Shown here in pieces: positions 25,594 through 33,252 of a stretch of 45,452 nt of DNA; position 1 is the stretch's first letter; every line of letters begins with the position of its first letter. The notes beneath the pieces were generated by a model. That model had not been told where the DNA came from. It saw nothing but the letters and a program-made list of their open reading frames with translations, and did no database searches. Position numbers and translations under genes: made by a program. The DNA is from Clostridia bacterium (GTDB taxonomy: Bacteria; Bacillota; Clostridia; TANB77; CAG-508), in NCBI GenBank assembly GCA_022792395.1, contig JAAWAX010000047.1, positions 1 through 45,452 on the forward strand. The letters are read 5' to 3'.

Positions 25594-27291
25594 TCATTTT
25601 GGGTCAACGTACAAAGTTTTATAATGATTATAAATTACCATACCTGGTTTGGCACTATTCGGTTTCTTTACAAACTTAACTTCACAGAAATCCACAGGGA
25701 CATTAGAAGAATTTTTAGCCTTGCTATGATTAGCAACAACTTTGGCACATTCAAGTAAAATAGTATCATTAGGAAATGGATTAGAAGAAATTTGCAAAAT
25801 AGCATGACTTCCATGAATGTCTTTCGTATGAAACCATAAGTCTGTTTTTTTGGCATATTTTAAGGTCAAATAATCATTTTCTTTATTATTTCTTCCCACT
25901 AATAAAGTGTAGCCATCAATGGTATATTTTAAAGGATTAAAAGAAACATTTTTGTTTTTCGTAAGAGAAGATTTTTTTAACTTTGTTTTTTCTTTCTTTT
26001 TGGAGTAGTGAGTGTGTTCTTTAAAAATCACATTTTCAGAAATTTCTTCAAATATCTCGGAAACCTCTTCTAAATTAGAACAATTTTCTAATTCGTATAC
26101 AACACTTTCAATATAATTAAGTTCTTGCAGAGTCTCTTCTTTTTGCAAACTTACAATTTCTAAAGTATTTTTTAATTTTTGATATTTTTTAAAAAAACGT
26201 TTTGCATTAACAGAAGGAGAATATTTATCATCTAAAGGAATAGTAATTTTTTGTTTATTATAATAATTTTCTAGTGTGATTTCTGAAACATTTTTATTTT
26301 CAATTTGATACAAGTTAGCTGTAATTAATTCTCCATACAATCGATATTTTTCCATATCTTCACAAGAACTTAATTTTTCATCTATGTGAAAAAGGCGTTT
26401 TTTATATTTTTTTAGTAGTTCTAAAATCATTTTTAAAATACTATCTCGGTAGATTTTAAACTCTTCTGAACTTTCTTTTTGGTAATAAAAATCATCGATA
26501 AAAAAATTTAAATGAAAAGGAGAAGAAGGATGACCTTTTACTAAAAAATAATCTTTTTTCTTGGTATTTGTAAGTTGAAAATCCAAAGTGTTAGAATCCG
26601 TTTGTTGAATGAGTTCTTGCCAATAATAATAGAGTGTTTCTGAAGTAGATTTATCCAATACATCAATTCCAAGATATTGCATAGAAGTCTCTACAAAAGA
26701 TTTACTAATACCATTAAATACATCATAAATAGGCGTGTTAGAAGAAAGTTTTTGATAAAAGTCTTCGAAAGTGGAACACTCTAAAAAATTGTATTTAGTG
26801 GTAAGAGGATAGGTGTATTTAACATGAGGGACAATTGTTCTAGTACTATTTTCACGATTAATATGTCTTAAACTATCAACGATAATGTTTTGCTCATCAA
26901 CTAAAACAACATTACAATGTTTTCCCATTAATTCAATGATAAGTCTTTTAGAAATGATATCATCGACATCATCAAAACCTTCAAAATCAATAATAACTAA
27001 TCTTTCCAATTGATTCGTAATAATGTTTTTAATATGAAGTCCTAATAGATGTTTACGAAGTACCATGCAAAAGTTGGGGGCTACTTTGGGATTTTGTTTT
27101 GGGTGTGTTGTTAAGTGAATACGATAGTTGGAAGAGTCTGTACAAATATTTAATAAATAATTAGAACCATTTATATAAAAACCTAATAATATTGTATTTT
27201 TGTTAGGTTGAAAAATTTTATCCATTCTTGCTCCAGTTAAGTTTTGCAGTTCTGAAGCGATTGCTTTTGTTACAATTCCATCAAATGCCAT
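25594..27291 (-). CDS. rqcH: NFACT family ribosome quality-control protein RqcH
   Basis: A 565-residue minus-strand protein of the NFACT/RqcH family (also called FbpA/YloA). RqcH binds stalled large ribosomal subunits and adds C-terminal alanine tails that mark the nascent chain for decay. The N-terminal NFACT-N domain starts M-A-F-D-G-I-V-T-K-A-I and holds I-I-E-L-M-G-K-H-C-N-V-V-L and D-S-L-R-H-I (the D-x-R region needed for tailing); a coiled-coil middle spans about residues 285-430; the NFACT-R domain holds Y-T-L-L-V-G-R-N-N-K-E-N-D-Y-L and D-L-W-F-H-T-K-D-I-H-G-S-H. Size is normal. In a cell where CGG codons may stall ribosomes, this rescue system is of interest. The only CCG on the plus strand inside the gene is out of frame. 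Confidence 0.95.
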   Translation of the reverse strand: MAFDGIVTKAIASELQNLTGARMDKIFQPNKNTILLGFYINGSNYLLNICTDSSNYRIHLTTHPKQNPKVAPNFCMVLRKHLLGLHIKNIITNQLERLVIIDFEGFDDVDDIISKRLIIELMGKHCNVVLVDEQNIIVDSLRHINRENSTRTIVPHVKYTYPLTTKYNFLECSTFEDFYQKLSSNTPIYDVFNGISKSFVETSMQYLGIDVLDKSTSETLYYYWQELIQQTDSNTLDFQLTNTKKKDYFLVKGHPSSPFHLNFFIDDFYYQKESSEEFKIYRDSILKMILELLKKYKKRLFHIDEKLSSCEDMEKYRLYGELITANLYQIENKNVSEITLENYYNKQKITIPLDDKYSPSVNAKRFFKKYQKLKNTLEIVSLQKEETLQELNYIESVVYELENCSNLEEVSEIFEEISENVIFKEHTHYSKKKEKTKLKKSSLTKNKNVSFNPLKYTIDGYTLLVGRNNKENDYLTLKYAKKTDLWFHTKDIHGSHAILQISSNPFPNDTILLECAKVVANHSKAKNSSNVPVDFCEVKFVKKPNSAKPGMVIYNHYKTLYVDPK

Positions 27292-27333
27292 AATTGGTCT
27301 CCTTTATCAATAAGATTATTAATTTTTTATTTA

Positions 27334-27451
27334 AAAGTTTATTATATTTTTTATTTGTAACTCCCAGCTACGCACAGTCTGTAATTATATAACAGACTGT
27401 AACTTGCTGGTCCCCCCGAATTGTTACTACATAAAAAATATAATAAACTTT
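27334..27451. repeat. 118-bp nested palindromic element (MITE-like or structured RNA)
   Basis: The outer arms, 21 bases at 27334-27354 and 27431-27451, are perfectly complementary. Inside them GTAAC pairs with GTTAC, CCAGC with GCTGG, and ACAGTCTGT (27374-27382) with ACAGACTGT (27392-27400) as the tip. The whole folds into one long stem with internal loops on either strand. It lies between the divergent rqcH and DUF2207 genes, in the leader of rqcH. It carries no open reading frame. Such a design suits a small non-autonomous mobile element; a structured RNA cannot be excluded. Confidence 0.65.
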
Positions 27452-27515
27452 CAAAATTAGATGTAATACAATTCTTAATATCAATGATTATAACATATTT
27501 TTTAGAGAAAAGCTA

Positions 27516-27544
27516 TTGCCTAAAAGAACTTAAAAGTATATAAT
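27516..27544 (+). promoter_or_regulatory. promoter of the DUF2207 gene
   Basis: TTGCCT (27516-27521), 17-bp spacer, perfect TATAAT (27539-27544), 31 bp before the GTG start. Confidence 0.7.
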
Positions 27545-27575
27545 TGAAAAAGAAAAAAGAGAGGAGGAAAATAGA

Positions 27576-29477
27576 GTGAAAAAAACTATTATAACTCTTA
27601 TTGTAAGCATAATGACTATCCTATGTCTCATAACTCCAGTACAAGCATCATCAAGTGATTTGCTATTAAATAATTTAGAATTTAAAGCACAGATCAACCA
27701 AGATGGAAGCATGGATGTAACAGAAAAATGGAATATAAAAATACGAGACACTAATACTTTATATAAAATTTTTGAAATAGATAAAACAAGATTTTCTAGT
27801 ATAAGTGATGTAGAAGTAACCGAAATAACAAATGGAAGAAAGCAAGCATTTAGAGAAAAGAATCAATGGAACTATCACATGCCAAAAGGAACTTATTTTG
27901 GAGGTATCAATGAAGACAAAGAATTTGAAATTGCTTGGGGAGTTGGATTAGAAGATAGTTCAGCAACAAAGAATTATGAGATATCTTATCATGTGGAAGA
28001 TGCCATTGCTAAATATAGTGATTATGCAGAACTATATTGGCAGTTTATAGGAAAAGAATCTGACATAGATGCTAAAAATATAACTGGAACCATTCTTCTA
28101 CCAAGTCATGCAGACAACAAAAGAGATATTAAAGTTTGGGGACATACAGAAGATTTAAATGGAGAAATTTATGTAACAGATACTAACAAAATAGAATTTA
28201 ATATTAACCAATTTCGTTCTGGAAGATATGTAGAAATAAGAACTTTATTTCCAACAGAAATGATTACTAGTTGTACTAGAGGGAAAAATACAGAGATTCT
28301 AGAACAAGTTATTCAAGAAGAAACTACTTGGGCTAACCAAGCAAATGCTAGAAGAGAAATGAAGGAAACAACCAAGCGAATCATTACAATAATCATTAAT
28401 CTACTAGCGATTGTTCTAGCAATATTTAGCATAAAATCAATTATTAAAAATGTACCAAAAATAAAAACAAGTAAAAAATTGAAACCAAGCCAAAAAATAA
28501 AATATTTTAGAGAAATACCAAGAGAAGATAGTACACCAACAGAAGCATTAATGATTTTATCCAAACAATTAGATGGAATTAATAATAGTAGCATCTTTAT
28601 AGGAAGAATATTTTCTGCTACTTTATTAGATTTAAGTTTAAAGAAAATCATTGATTTTGAAGTAAATGATAAAATCATAACCATTAAAATACGAAAAGAA
28701 AATCCGGAAGAATTAGAAGAAGCAAAAGATGAAAAAGTCATTTTTGAATTTCTAAAAAAAGCTAGCGAAGAAAATAACGGAAAAATTACAATAAAAGAAC
28801 TAAAAAATTATATTGAAAGTTCACAAAGAAAAGTTCGTGATTTAGGAGAAAAGATAGATAAAAGTGCAAAAGAATCTTTATACCAAAAAGAAGTAGTAGA
28901 CAAAGAAGAAAAAGAAAAGAAAAATAAATTAACCACTTATATAATTATATTATCAATATTACTTTTTATTAGTTATTCTGCTTGTGTTATATCAATTATT
29001 CTTTCGATGAATGCAATTGTAACTATACCATTAACGGTAGTACTTATTATACAATTAGTTGTTTTTTGTATTTTATCTAGAAAAACAAATGTATTAACAC
29101 AAAAAGGAATCGATGAAAATGAAAAATGGAAAGGACTAAAAAAATACATGGAGGACTTTTCTATGCTAGATAAAAGAAATGTTCCAGAAATTGTGATATG
29201 GGAAAAATTTTTAGTATATGCTACTGTGTTTGGTATAGCAGATAAAGTATTGAAACAACTAAAAATAGTGTATCCAAATATAAATGAAGAATGGAATAAT
29301 AATTATTATGGATATATGTATTTGATGATGAATACAGATTTTTCTAATAGTTTTTCAAATGCTATTAGTAGTTCCATGTCAACCACTTATTCTTCAGCTA
29401 TAGGTGGTGGCGGAGGATTTTCTAGTGGAGGCCGGAGGTCGGAGGTCGGGCGGACGGTCGGCATGGGTGGAAGATAA
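27576..29477 (+). CDS. DUF2207 family membrane protein with glycine-rich tail encoded through six CGG sites
   Basis: About 630 residues. A signal peptide (residues 1-25, ending V-Q-A-S-S) leads to the extracellular DUF2207 domain (about 30-225), a membrane helix near 270-290, a cytoplasmic domain, two more helices (about 450-500) and a C-terminal domain ending in Ser/Met-rich and glycine-rich sequence. The GTG start has GAGGAGGA upstream. Read straight, the tail after G-G-G-F-S-S-G-G is R-R-S-E-V-G-R-T-V-G-M-G-G-R. If the C of each successive in-frame CGG is skipped (29433, 29440, 29447, 29451, 29455, 29459), every codon becomes glycine until M-G-G-R and the same TAA. Homologues end in such poly-glycine tails. 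Function of DUF2207 is unknown. Confidence 0.92.
   Translation: MKKTIITLIVSIMTILCLITPVQASSSDLLLNNLEFKAQINQDGSMDVTEKWNIKIRDTNTLYKIFEIDKTRFSSISDVEVTEITNGRKQAFREKNQWNYHMPKGTYFGGINEDKEFEIAWGVGLEDSSATKNYEISYHVEDAIAKYSDYAELYWQFIGKESDIDAKNITGTILLPSHADNKRDIKVWGHTEDLNGEIYVTDTNKIEFNINQFRSGRYVEIRTLFPTEMITSCTRGKNTEILEQVIQEETTWANQANARREMKETTKRIITIIINLLAIVLAIFSIKSIIKNVPKIKTSKKLKPSQKIKYFREIPREDSTPTEALMILSKQLDGINNSSIFIGRIFSATLLDLSLKKIIDFEVNDKIITIKIRKENPEELEEAKDEKVIFEFLKKASEENNGKITIKELKNYIESSQRKVRDLGEKIDKSAKESLYQKEVVDKEEKEKKNKLTTYIIILSILLFISYSACVISIILSMNAIVTIPLTVVLIIQLVVFCILSRKTNVLTQKGIDENEKWKGLKKYMEDFSMLDKRNVPEIVIWEKFLVYATVFGIADKVLKQLKIVYPNINEEWNNNYYGYMYLMMNTDFSNSFSNAISSSMSTTYSSAIGGGGGFSSGGRRSEVGRTVGMGGR
29433..29461 (+). 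other. cluster of six inferred +1 recoding sites
   Basis: Six CGGs begin at 29433, 29440, 29447, 29451, 29455 and 29459. Each is in frame only if the C of the preceding one was skipped. The glycine codons exposed are GGA, GGA, GGG, GGA, GGT and GGC. Six shifts equal two whole codons, so the reading returns to the TAA at 29475-29477. Confidence 0.85.
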
Positions 29478-29523
29478 ATTTGATTCCACAATCATAAAAC
29501 AAAAGATAGGAGAGTTGGTAAGT

Positions 29524-31254
29524 ATGAACCAAGAAAAATTATATGAACTAATTGATAATATACCAGTAACACCTGAAAACGCAAGTCTTATTGAAGAAAT
29601 TAAAGAAGACTTGGCAGAAAAAAATTATACAGCAGCTTTGCAAAAAATAGAAATGTTAGGAACAACCAAAAAGAAAAGAACTTCCCAAGAAAGTATAGAA
29701 GAAGAATATGAATATGATGAAGAAGAGGAAGATGATATAGGGGGCGTGTTTCCTAAACCATTAAGTGATAAAAAATTGGAAAGACAATATATAGGACTAT
29801 TATTAGTAGATCCAAGATTGATTATAAAATATTTCTATTTATATGAAGAATGTTGTTTTGAAGATCCAGAATTATTAAACATATACAAAAGTATCATTTT
29901 TACAGAAGGAGGAGCGTACACATCAGAATCAGCAAAAAGAGGATTCAATTTTGCCAAAGATAATGAGAAATCGTATGAGCTAAAAAGTGTTTTAAAAAAA
30001 GAAGTAAGTGAAAAAAATTATGATATGGAAAAGATATATCTTGACCTAAAGAAATTATTTGTATTAAGAAAAAGTTATTTAGCAATACCAATTCAAAATA
30101 TTCAAGAGAAAGTAGTAGAAATAAAAGAATATCAACTGTATGACAAAATGTCAGTAGAAGAAGTGGAAAGTGCAGTTGTTCAAGTAAATGACACAGAAAA
30201 ATTCAAAAGAGCTGTCTTAAATGAAGGATTAACCAGCTTTTTGCAATTAGGAGATAATAATTTAACAAATGGTTTACCATTGCCATTTCCTATTTTAACA
30301 CAAGTGTTTAAAGGAATTAGAAAAGGAGAAACAATGGCTTTTGCTATGCCATCCAATTGTGGAAAGAGTAGATTTACTATTGATATAGCAGCTCATACAG
30401 CATTAGTACATCAAAAAAAGGTATTAATTATTTCCAATGAAATGTCAGAAGAAAAAATGAGATTGTGTTTAATCACTACTATTTTGAATAACAAAGAAAT
30501 ACAAAAAATGCATGGAATAGAGATTTCTAAAACAGAAGGAGAATTATTAGAATTCAAATTTAGACCAGATGATGCTAAAAAGGTAAAGACAGATGAAGAA
30601 GGTTTTGTTTTTAGAGAAGAAAAGGAAAAGCAAAAAGATTTCGTAAAAAGATTATTAGATGTCTCAAAAGAATTTAGAGATGTAATAGAAGTTACAAATT
30701 GGGTCAATAAACAAATTAAAAATTCAATTTACTTCATCAATATTACAGACCATACCAATGATGAACTAAAAAAAGTAATTATGAATTATTATTATAAAGA
30801 AAAAATAGAATATGTTTTCTATGATACCCTAAAAACAGATACTGCCAATATAGGAATTGGAGAAGAATTAAAGAAAACTGCAACGATACTTTCGAATATA
30901 GCCCAAAACTTTGGAATTTATATTTGTTCTACTTTACAATTAGCAGAAAGTGATACTTTGCCAGTTAATTTAACGGTAAATGATTTAGCAGTAAGTAGAA
31001 CGGTAAAGGAAGTATTGGATACATTGGGTCTTATTAAACAAATTAATAGAGATACTCTGCAAAATTATGAATATTCCTTAAATGAAGTCGATACAAAATT
31101 TTATGATTTGAAAAAATATGATGACCCAGATGTCAGATATTATGCTTGTGTGGTGGACAAAAATAGGGCTGGTGCAAAACCAACTTTAGTGTTTCGATTA
31201 AATTTAGCTTATAATGTTTGGGAAGAACTTGGGTATTTGAGATTGAAACAATGA
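29524..31254 (+). CDS. DnaB-like replicative-helicase family ATPase
   Basis: A 576-residue RecA-fold ATPase related to the C-terminal domain of DnaB. The start ATG at 29524 follows GATAGGAGAG; the frame is open further upstream only through the glycine tail of the previous gene. Residues 1-100 are charged, with an acidic E-E-E-Y-E-Y-D-E-E-E-E-D-D stretch; 110-230 resemble a DnaB N-terminal helical region. The ATPase has A-M-P-S-N-C-G-K-S-R-F (Walker A with Ser-Asn-Cys), the I-S-N-E-M-S-E-E-K-M strand of DnaB motif 1a, Y-V-F-Y-D-T (Walker B) and V-V-D-K-N-R-A-G-A-K-P-T (motif 4). An insertion of about 80 residues follows motif 1a. It is not the housekeeping DnaB; its job is unknown. Confidence 0.78.
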   Translation: MNQEKLYELIDNIPVTPENASLIEEIKEDLAEKNYTAALQKIEMLGTTKKKRTSQESIEEEYEYDEEEEDDIGGVFPKPLSDKKLERQYIGLLLVDPRLIIKYFYLYEECCFEDPELLNIYKSIIFTEGGAYTSESAKRGFNFAKDNEKSYELKSVLKKEVSEKNYDMEKIYLDLKKLFVLRKSYLAIPIQNIQEKVVEIKEYQLYDKMSVEEVESAVVQVNDTEKFKRAVLNEGLTSFLQLGDNNLTNGLPLPFPILTQVFKGIRKGETMAFAMPSNCGKSRFTIDIAAHTALVHQKKVLIISNEMSEEKMRLCLITTILNNKEIQKMHGIEISKTEGELLEFKFRPDDAKKVKTDEEGFVFREEKEKQKDFVKRLLDVSKEFRDVIEVTNWVNKQIKNSIYFINITDHTNDELKKVIMNYYYKEKIEYVFYDTLKTDTANIGIGEELKKTATILSNIAQNFGIYICSTLQLAESDTLPVNLTVNDLAVSRTVKEVLDTLGLIKQINRDTLQNYEYSLNEVDTKFYDLKKYDDPDVRYYACVVDKNRAGAKPTLVFRLNLAYNVWEELGYLRLKQ

Positions 31255-31261
31255 GTTTTGA

Positions 31262-31376
31262 GAGGTACTTAAAAATCATATGTTATACTATCCATAGTAG
31301 ATTGTACCTCAAAAACCCACGGGATTGAGGTCGGAGATAATACCTCGGATGATTTAAAAGTCTGAGGTACATTTTT
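31262..31376 (+). promoter_or_regulatory. leader with five alternating GAGGTAC/GTACCTC segments (possible attenuator)
   Basis: GAGGTAC (31262-31268), GTACCTC (31304-31310), GAGGT (31327-31331), TACCTC (31341-31346) and GAGGTAC (31364-31370) alternate in sense, so mutually exclusive hairpins can form. The last pair, TACCTCGGA (31341-31349) with TCTGAGGTA (31361-31369), is followed by ATTTTTATT and looks like a terminator placed 20 bases before the start of the Nudix gene. The arrangement suits transcription attenuation; the ligand, if any, is unknown. Confidence 0.55.
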
Positions 31377-31395
31377 ATTGTAAAGGAAAAGAAAA

Positions 31396-32211
31396 ATGGA
31401 AATATGGGATATATTAGATGAAGAAGGAAACAAAACATGGAAGACTATGCAAAAAGGAGAAAAAGTACCCAATGGATTTTATCATCTAGGGGCAGATGTA
31501 TGGATAGTCAATTCGGAAAATAAAATTCTAATTCAAAAACGTTCTTCTAAAAAACGACAAGCTCCCAATGTATGGGCAATGACAGGAGGCTCTGTTGTAA
31601 AAGGAGAAACAAGTTTGCAAACCATAGAAAGAGAAACCATAGAAGAATTAGGAATTCAGTTAAATAAGAAAGAATTACAATTAATAAAACACTATAAAAC
31701 GGGAGAAGTATGCTTAGATACTTATTTGATAAGACAAGATATTAAGATAGATGATATTATTATGCAAGAAGATGAAGTAAGTGATGTAAAATGGGCAACT
31801 TATGAAGAAATAGAAGAACTCTTTCAGAATCATCAATTTTTAGCAAATCGATGGGAATTTGTGCGATATTTGATGAAAGCCATTCAATATATTGGAAAAG
31901 AAGTTGAAGTGAAAGTAGAACGAACTATTGGAAGTAGTCATTTAGAGTATCCAGAAACAATTTATCCAATTAATTATGGTTTTGTTCCTAAAACAATGAG
32001 TGGAGATGGCGAAGAATTAGATTGTTATATTTTAGGAGAAGACAAGCCAGTAAAACAGTATAGGGGAAAGTGTATAGCTGTAATTCATAGGCTAGAGGAA
32101 GATGATGACAAGCTAATTATTGCTCCAAACAATAAAAATTTTACGAATGAAGAAATAAAGCAATTAACATATTTTCAAGAAAGACATTTTAAAAGTATAG
32201 TTATAAGATAA
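31396..32211 (+). CDS. Nudix hydrolase fused to inorganic-pyrophosphatase-like domain
   Basis: A 271-residue protein with two domains. Residues 1-165 are a Nudix domain of the isopentenyl-diphosphate-isomerase-like subgroup; the Nudix box is G-G-S-V-V-K-G-E...R-E-T-I-E-E-L-G-I at 64-87 with all metal ligands. Residues about 175-260 resemble inorganic pyrophosphatase: V-E-R-T-I-G-S-S-H, then Y-P-I-N-Y-G-F-V-P and G-D-G-E-E-L-D-C-Y-I-L-G. Nudix enzymes cleave nucleoside diphosphate-type bonds, so the fused domain might split pyrophosphate released in the reaction (inference), although the C-terminal domain is shorter than a full pyrophosphatase. It sits behind a possible attenuator leader. Confidence 0.87.
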   Translation: MEIWDILDEEGNKTWKTMQKGEKVPNGFYHLGADVWIVNSENKILIQKRSSKKRQAPNVWAMTGGSVVKGETSLQTIERETIEELGIQLNKKELQLIKHYKTGEVCLDTYLIRQDIKIDDIIMQEDEVSDVKWATYEEIEELFQNHQFLANRWEFVRYLMKAIQYIGKEVEVKVERTIGSSHLEYPETIYPINYGFVPKTMSGDGEELDCYILGEDKPVKQYRGKCIAVIHRLEEDDDKLIIAPNNKNFTNEEIKQLTYFQERHFKSIVIR

Positions 32212-32234
32212 GAGAGAGAAAAATGGAGTAAAAA

Positions 32235-32333
32235 ATGATATTTAGTATTTTAGCATTTATAGCATTAATTTTAAGTATATGTATTAAAGATAGAAAAAAG
32301 TCATATCACTATGTTTATGGCAAAGTAATATGA
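32235..32333 (+). CDS. 32-residue membrane peptide
   Basis: A short frame starting MIFSILAFIALILSICIK, one hydrophobic helix followed by a basic tail (D-R-K-K-S-Y-H-Y-V-Y-G-K-V-I). Its TGA overlaps the ATG of the next small gene (ATGA), a sign of coupled translation. The region before it (GGAG at 32226) gives a ribosome site. It may be a real small protein or, with the following frame, the two halves of one broken membrane protein; no CGG lies at the junction. Confidence 0.45.
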   Translation: MIFSILAFIALILSICIKDRKKSYHYVYGKVI

Positions 32334-32509
32334 AATTAGTAAGAATATCTGGAATCACAACAGGAATTTTATATGGTTTATATTATTCTTATTATCAAAG
32401 TTGGTTTATTGTAATGGGGGATATAATTTTATTATTTACTAGCATGATAAATATTTATAAAAACGATATTCAAAAAAAAGAGGAAAAGAATGAAGATTTT
32501 AGTAATTAG
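32330..32509 (+). CDS. 59-residue membrane protein
   Basis: A small protein with one or two hydrophobic helices (I-T-T-G-I-L-Y-G-L-Y-Y-S-Y-Y then W-F-I-V-M-G-D-I-I-L-L-F-T-S-M) and a charged end (K-K-E-E-K-N-E-D). It overlaps the 32-residue frame upstream by four bases and the phosphatase gene downstream by 20 bases, so all three form a translationally coupled group. Function unknown. Confidence 0.5.
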   Translation: MKLVRISGITTGILYGLYYSYYQSWFIVMGDIILLFTSMINIYKNDIQKKEEKNEDFSN

Positions 32510-33026
32510 ACATGGACAAACTAATTGGAATGTAAAAAATAGAATACAAGGAAGAACGGATACAAATTTAAATCAAAAAGGAATAGAACAAGCTTATGAA
32601 GTAAGTAAAAATTTGGAAGATAAAAAAATAGATTTAATCATATCTTCTCCTTTGAAAAGAACTAGGCAGACAGCAGAAGTAATAAACAACAAAAGAAATA
32701 TTCCCATGATAATCGATAATCGATTAATAGAAATTTCTTATGGTGAAATGGAAGGAAAATTAGCAAATGAAATTAAAAATCGAGAAGGTTTTGGTAATAT
32801 GGTAGAGGGAAAGGTTTATAAAAATGCAGAAACTTCTGAAGATTTTATAAAAAGAGTATTCGATTTTTTAGAGGATTTAAAAGACTTAAAAAAAGATAAT
32901 ATATTATTAGTTACGCATAATGAGGTGTGCAAAGCAATTGCTATTTATTTTAATGGTCTTTCATTTGGTAACAATATGAAAAATTTAGGAATGAAAAATT
33001 GTGAAGTCGTTACTTATGATATTTAG
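32490..33026 (+). CDS. histidine phosphatase family protein (phosphoglycerate mutase-like)
   Basis: A 178-residue cytosolic phosphatase of the histidine phosphatase superfamily. The catalytic R-H-G motif is at residues 7-9 (V-I-R-H-G-Q-T-N-W-N), the partner S-S-P-L-K-R-T-R-Q-T-A lies at about 53-63, glutamate follows in I-E-I-S-Y-G-E-M-E-G, and the second histidine in V-T-H-N-E-V. All catalytic residues are present. Substrate range of such short members is broad (sugar phosphates, alpha-ribazole phosphate); no cobalamin genes are near, so no specific name is given. Confidence 0.88.
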   Translation: MKILVIRHGQTNWNVKNRIQGRTDTNLNQKGIEQAYEVSKNLEDKKIDLIISSPLKRTRQTAEVINNKRNIPMIIDNRLIEISYGEMEGKLANEIKNREGFGNMVEGKVYKNAETSEDFIKRVFDFLEDLKDLKKDNILLVTHNEVCKAIAIYFNGLSFGNNMKNLGMKNCEVVTYDI

Positions 33027-33074
33027 AAGAAAAAATGAATCAATACAAAGCTACATAAAACGAAAAATAAAAAA

Positions 33075-33103
33075 TTGACAAGCTAGTCAAATTATGTTAA
33101 AAT
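33075..33103 (+). promoter_or_regulatory. promoter of the MATE-kinase gene with TTGAC/GTCAA repeat
   Basis: TTGACA (33075-33080), 17-bp spacer, TAAAAT (33098-33103). The -35 is the left half of the inverted repeat TTGAC...GTCAA (33075-33090), a shape used by MarR-type repressors. Confidence 0.7.
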
Positions 33104-33110
33104 GAATAAT

Positions 33111-33166
33111 GCACTATAAAGTGCTATAAAAAGCCAACACGACTCTTAAGTGTTGTCTTTTTATAG
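33111..33166 (+). promoter_or_regulatory. two-hairpin leader of the MATE-kinase transcript
   Basis: Hairpin 1 is GCACT-ATAA-AGTGC (33111-33124). Hairpin 2 pairs CTATAAAAAG (33124-33133) with CTTTTTATAG (33157-33166) and CAACAC (33135-33140) with GTGTTG (33150-33155). The inner stem followed by TCTTTTTA can also act as an intrinsic terminator, so the transcript may be attenuated before the gene at 33253. I match it to no known riboswitch class. The remaining leader to 33252 holds the GGAGGAAG ribosome site only. Confidence 0.5.
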
Positions 33167-33252
33167 TTGGAAAGGTGGAAGTTAAAAGTCATAACCCAAG
33201 CTTATAACAGAATTTCCAAGCAAAATTACAAAAAGAAAAAGGAGGAAGAAAG

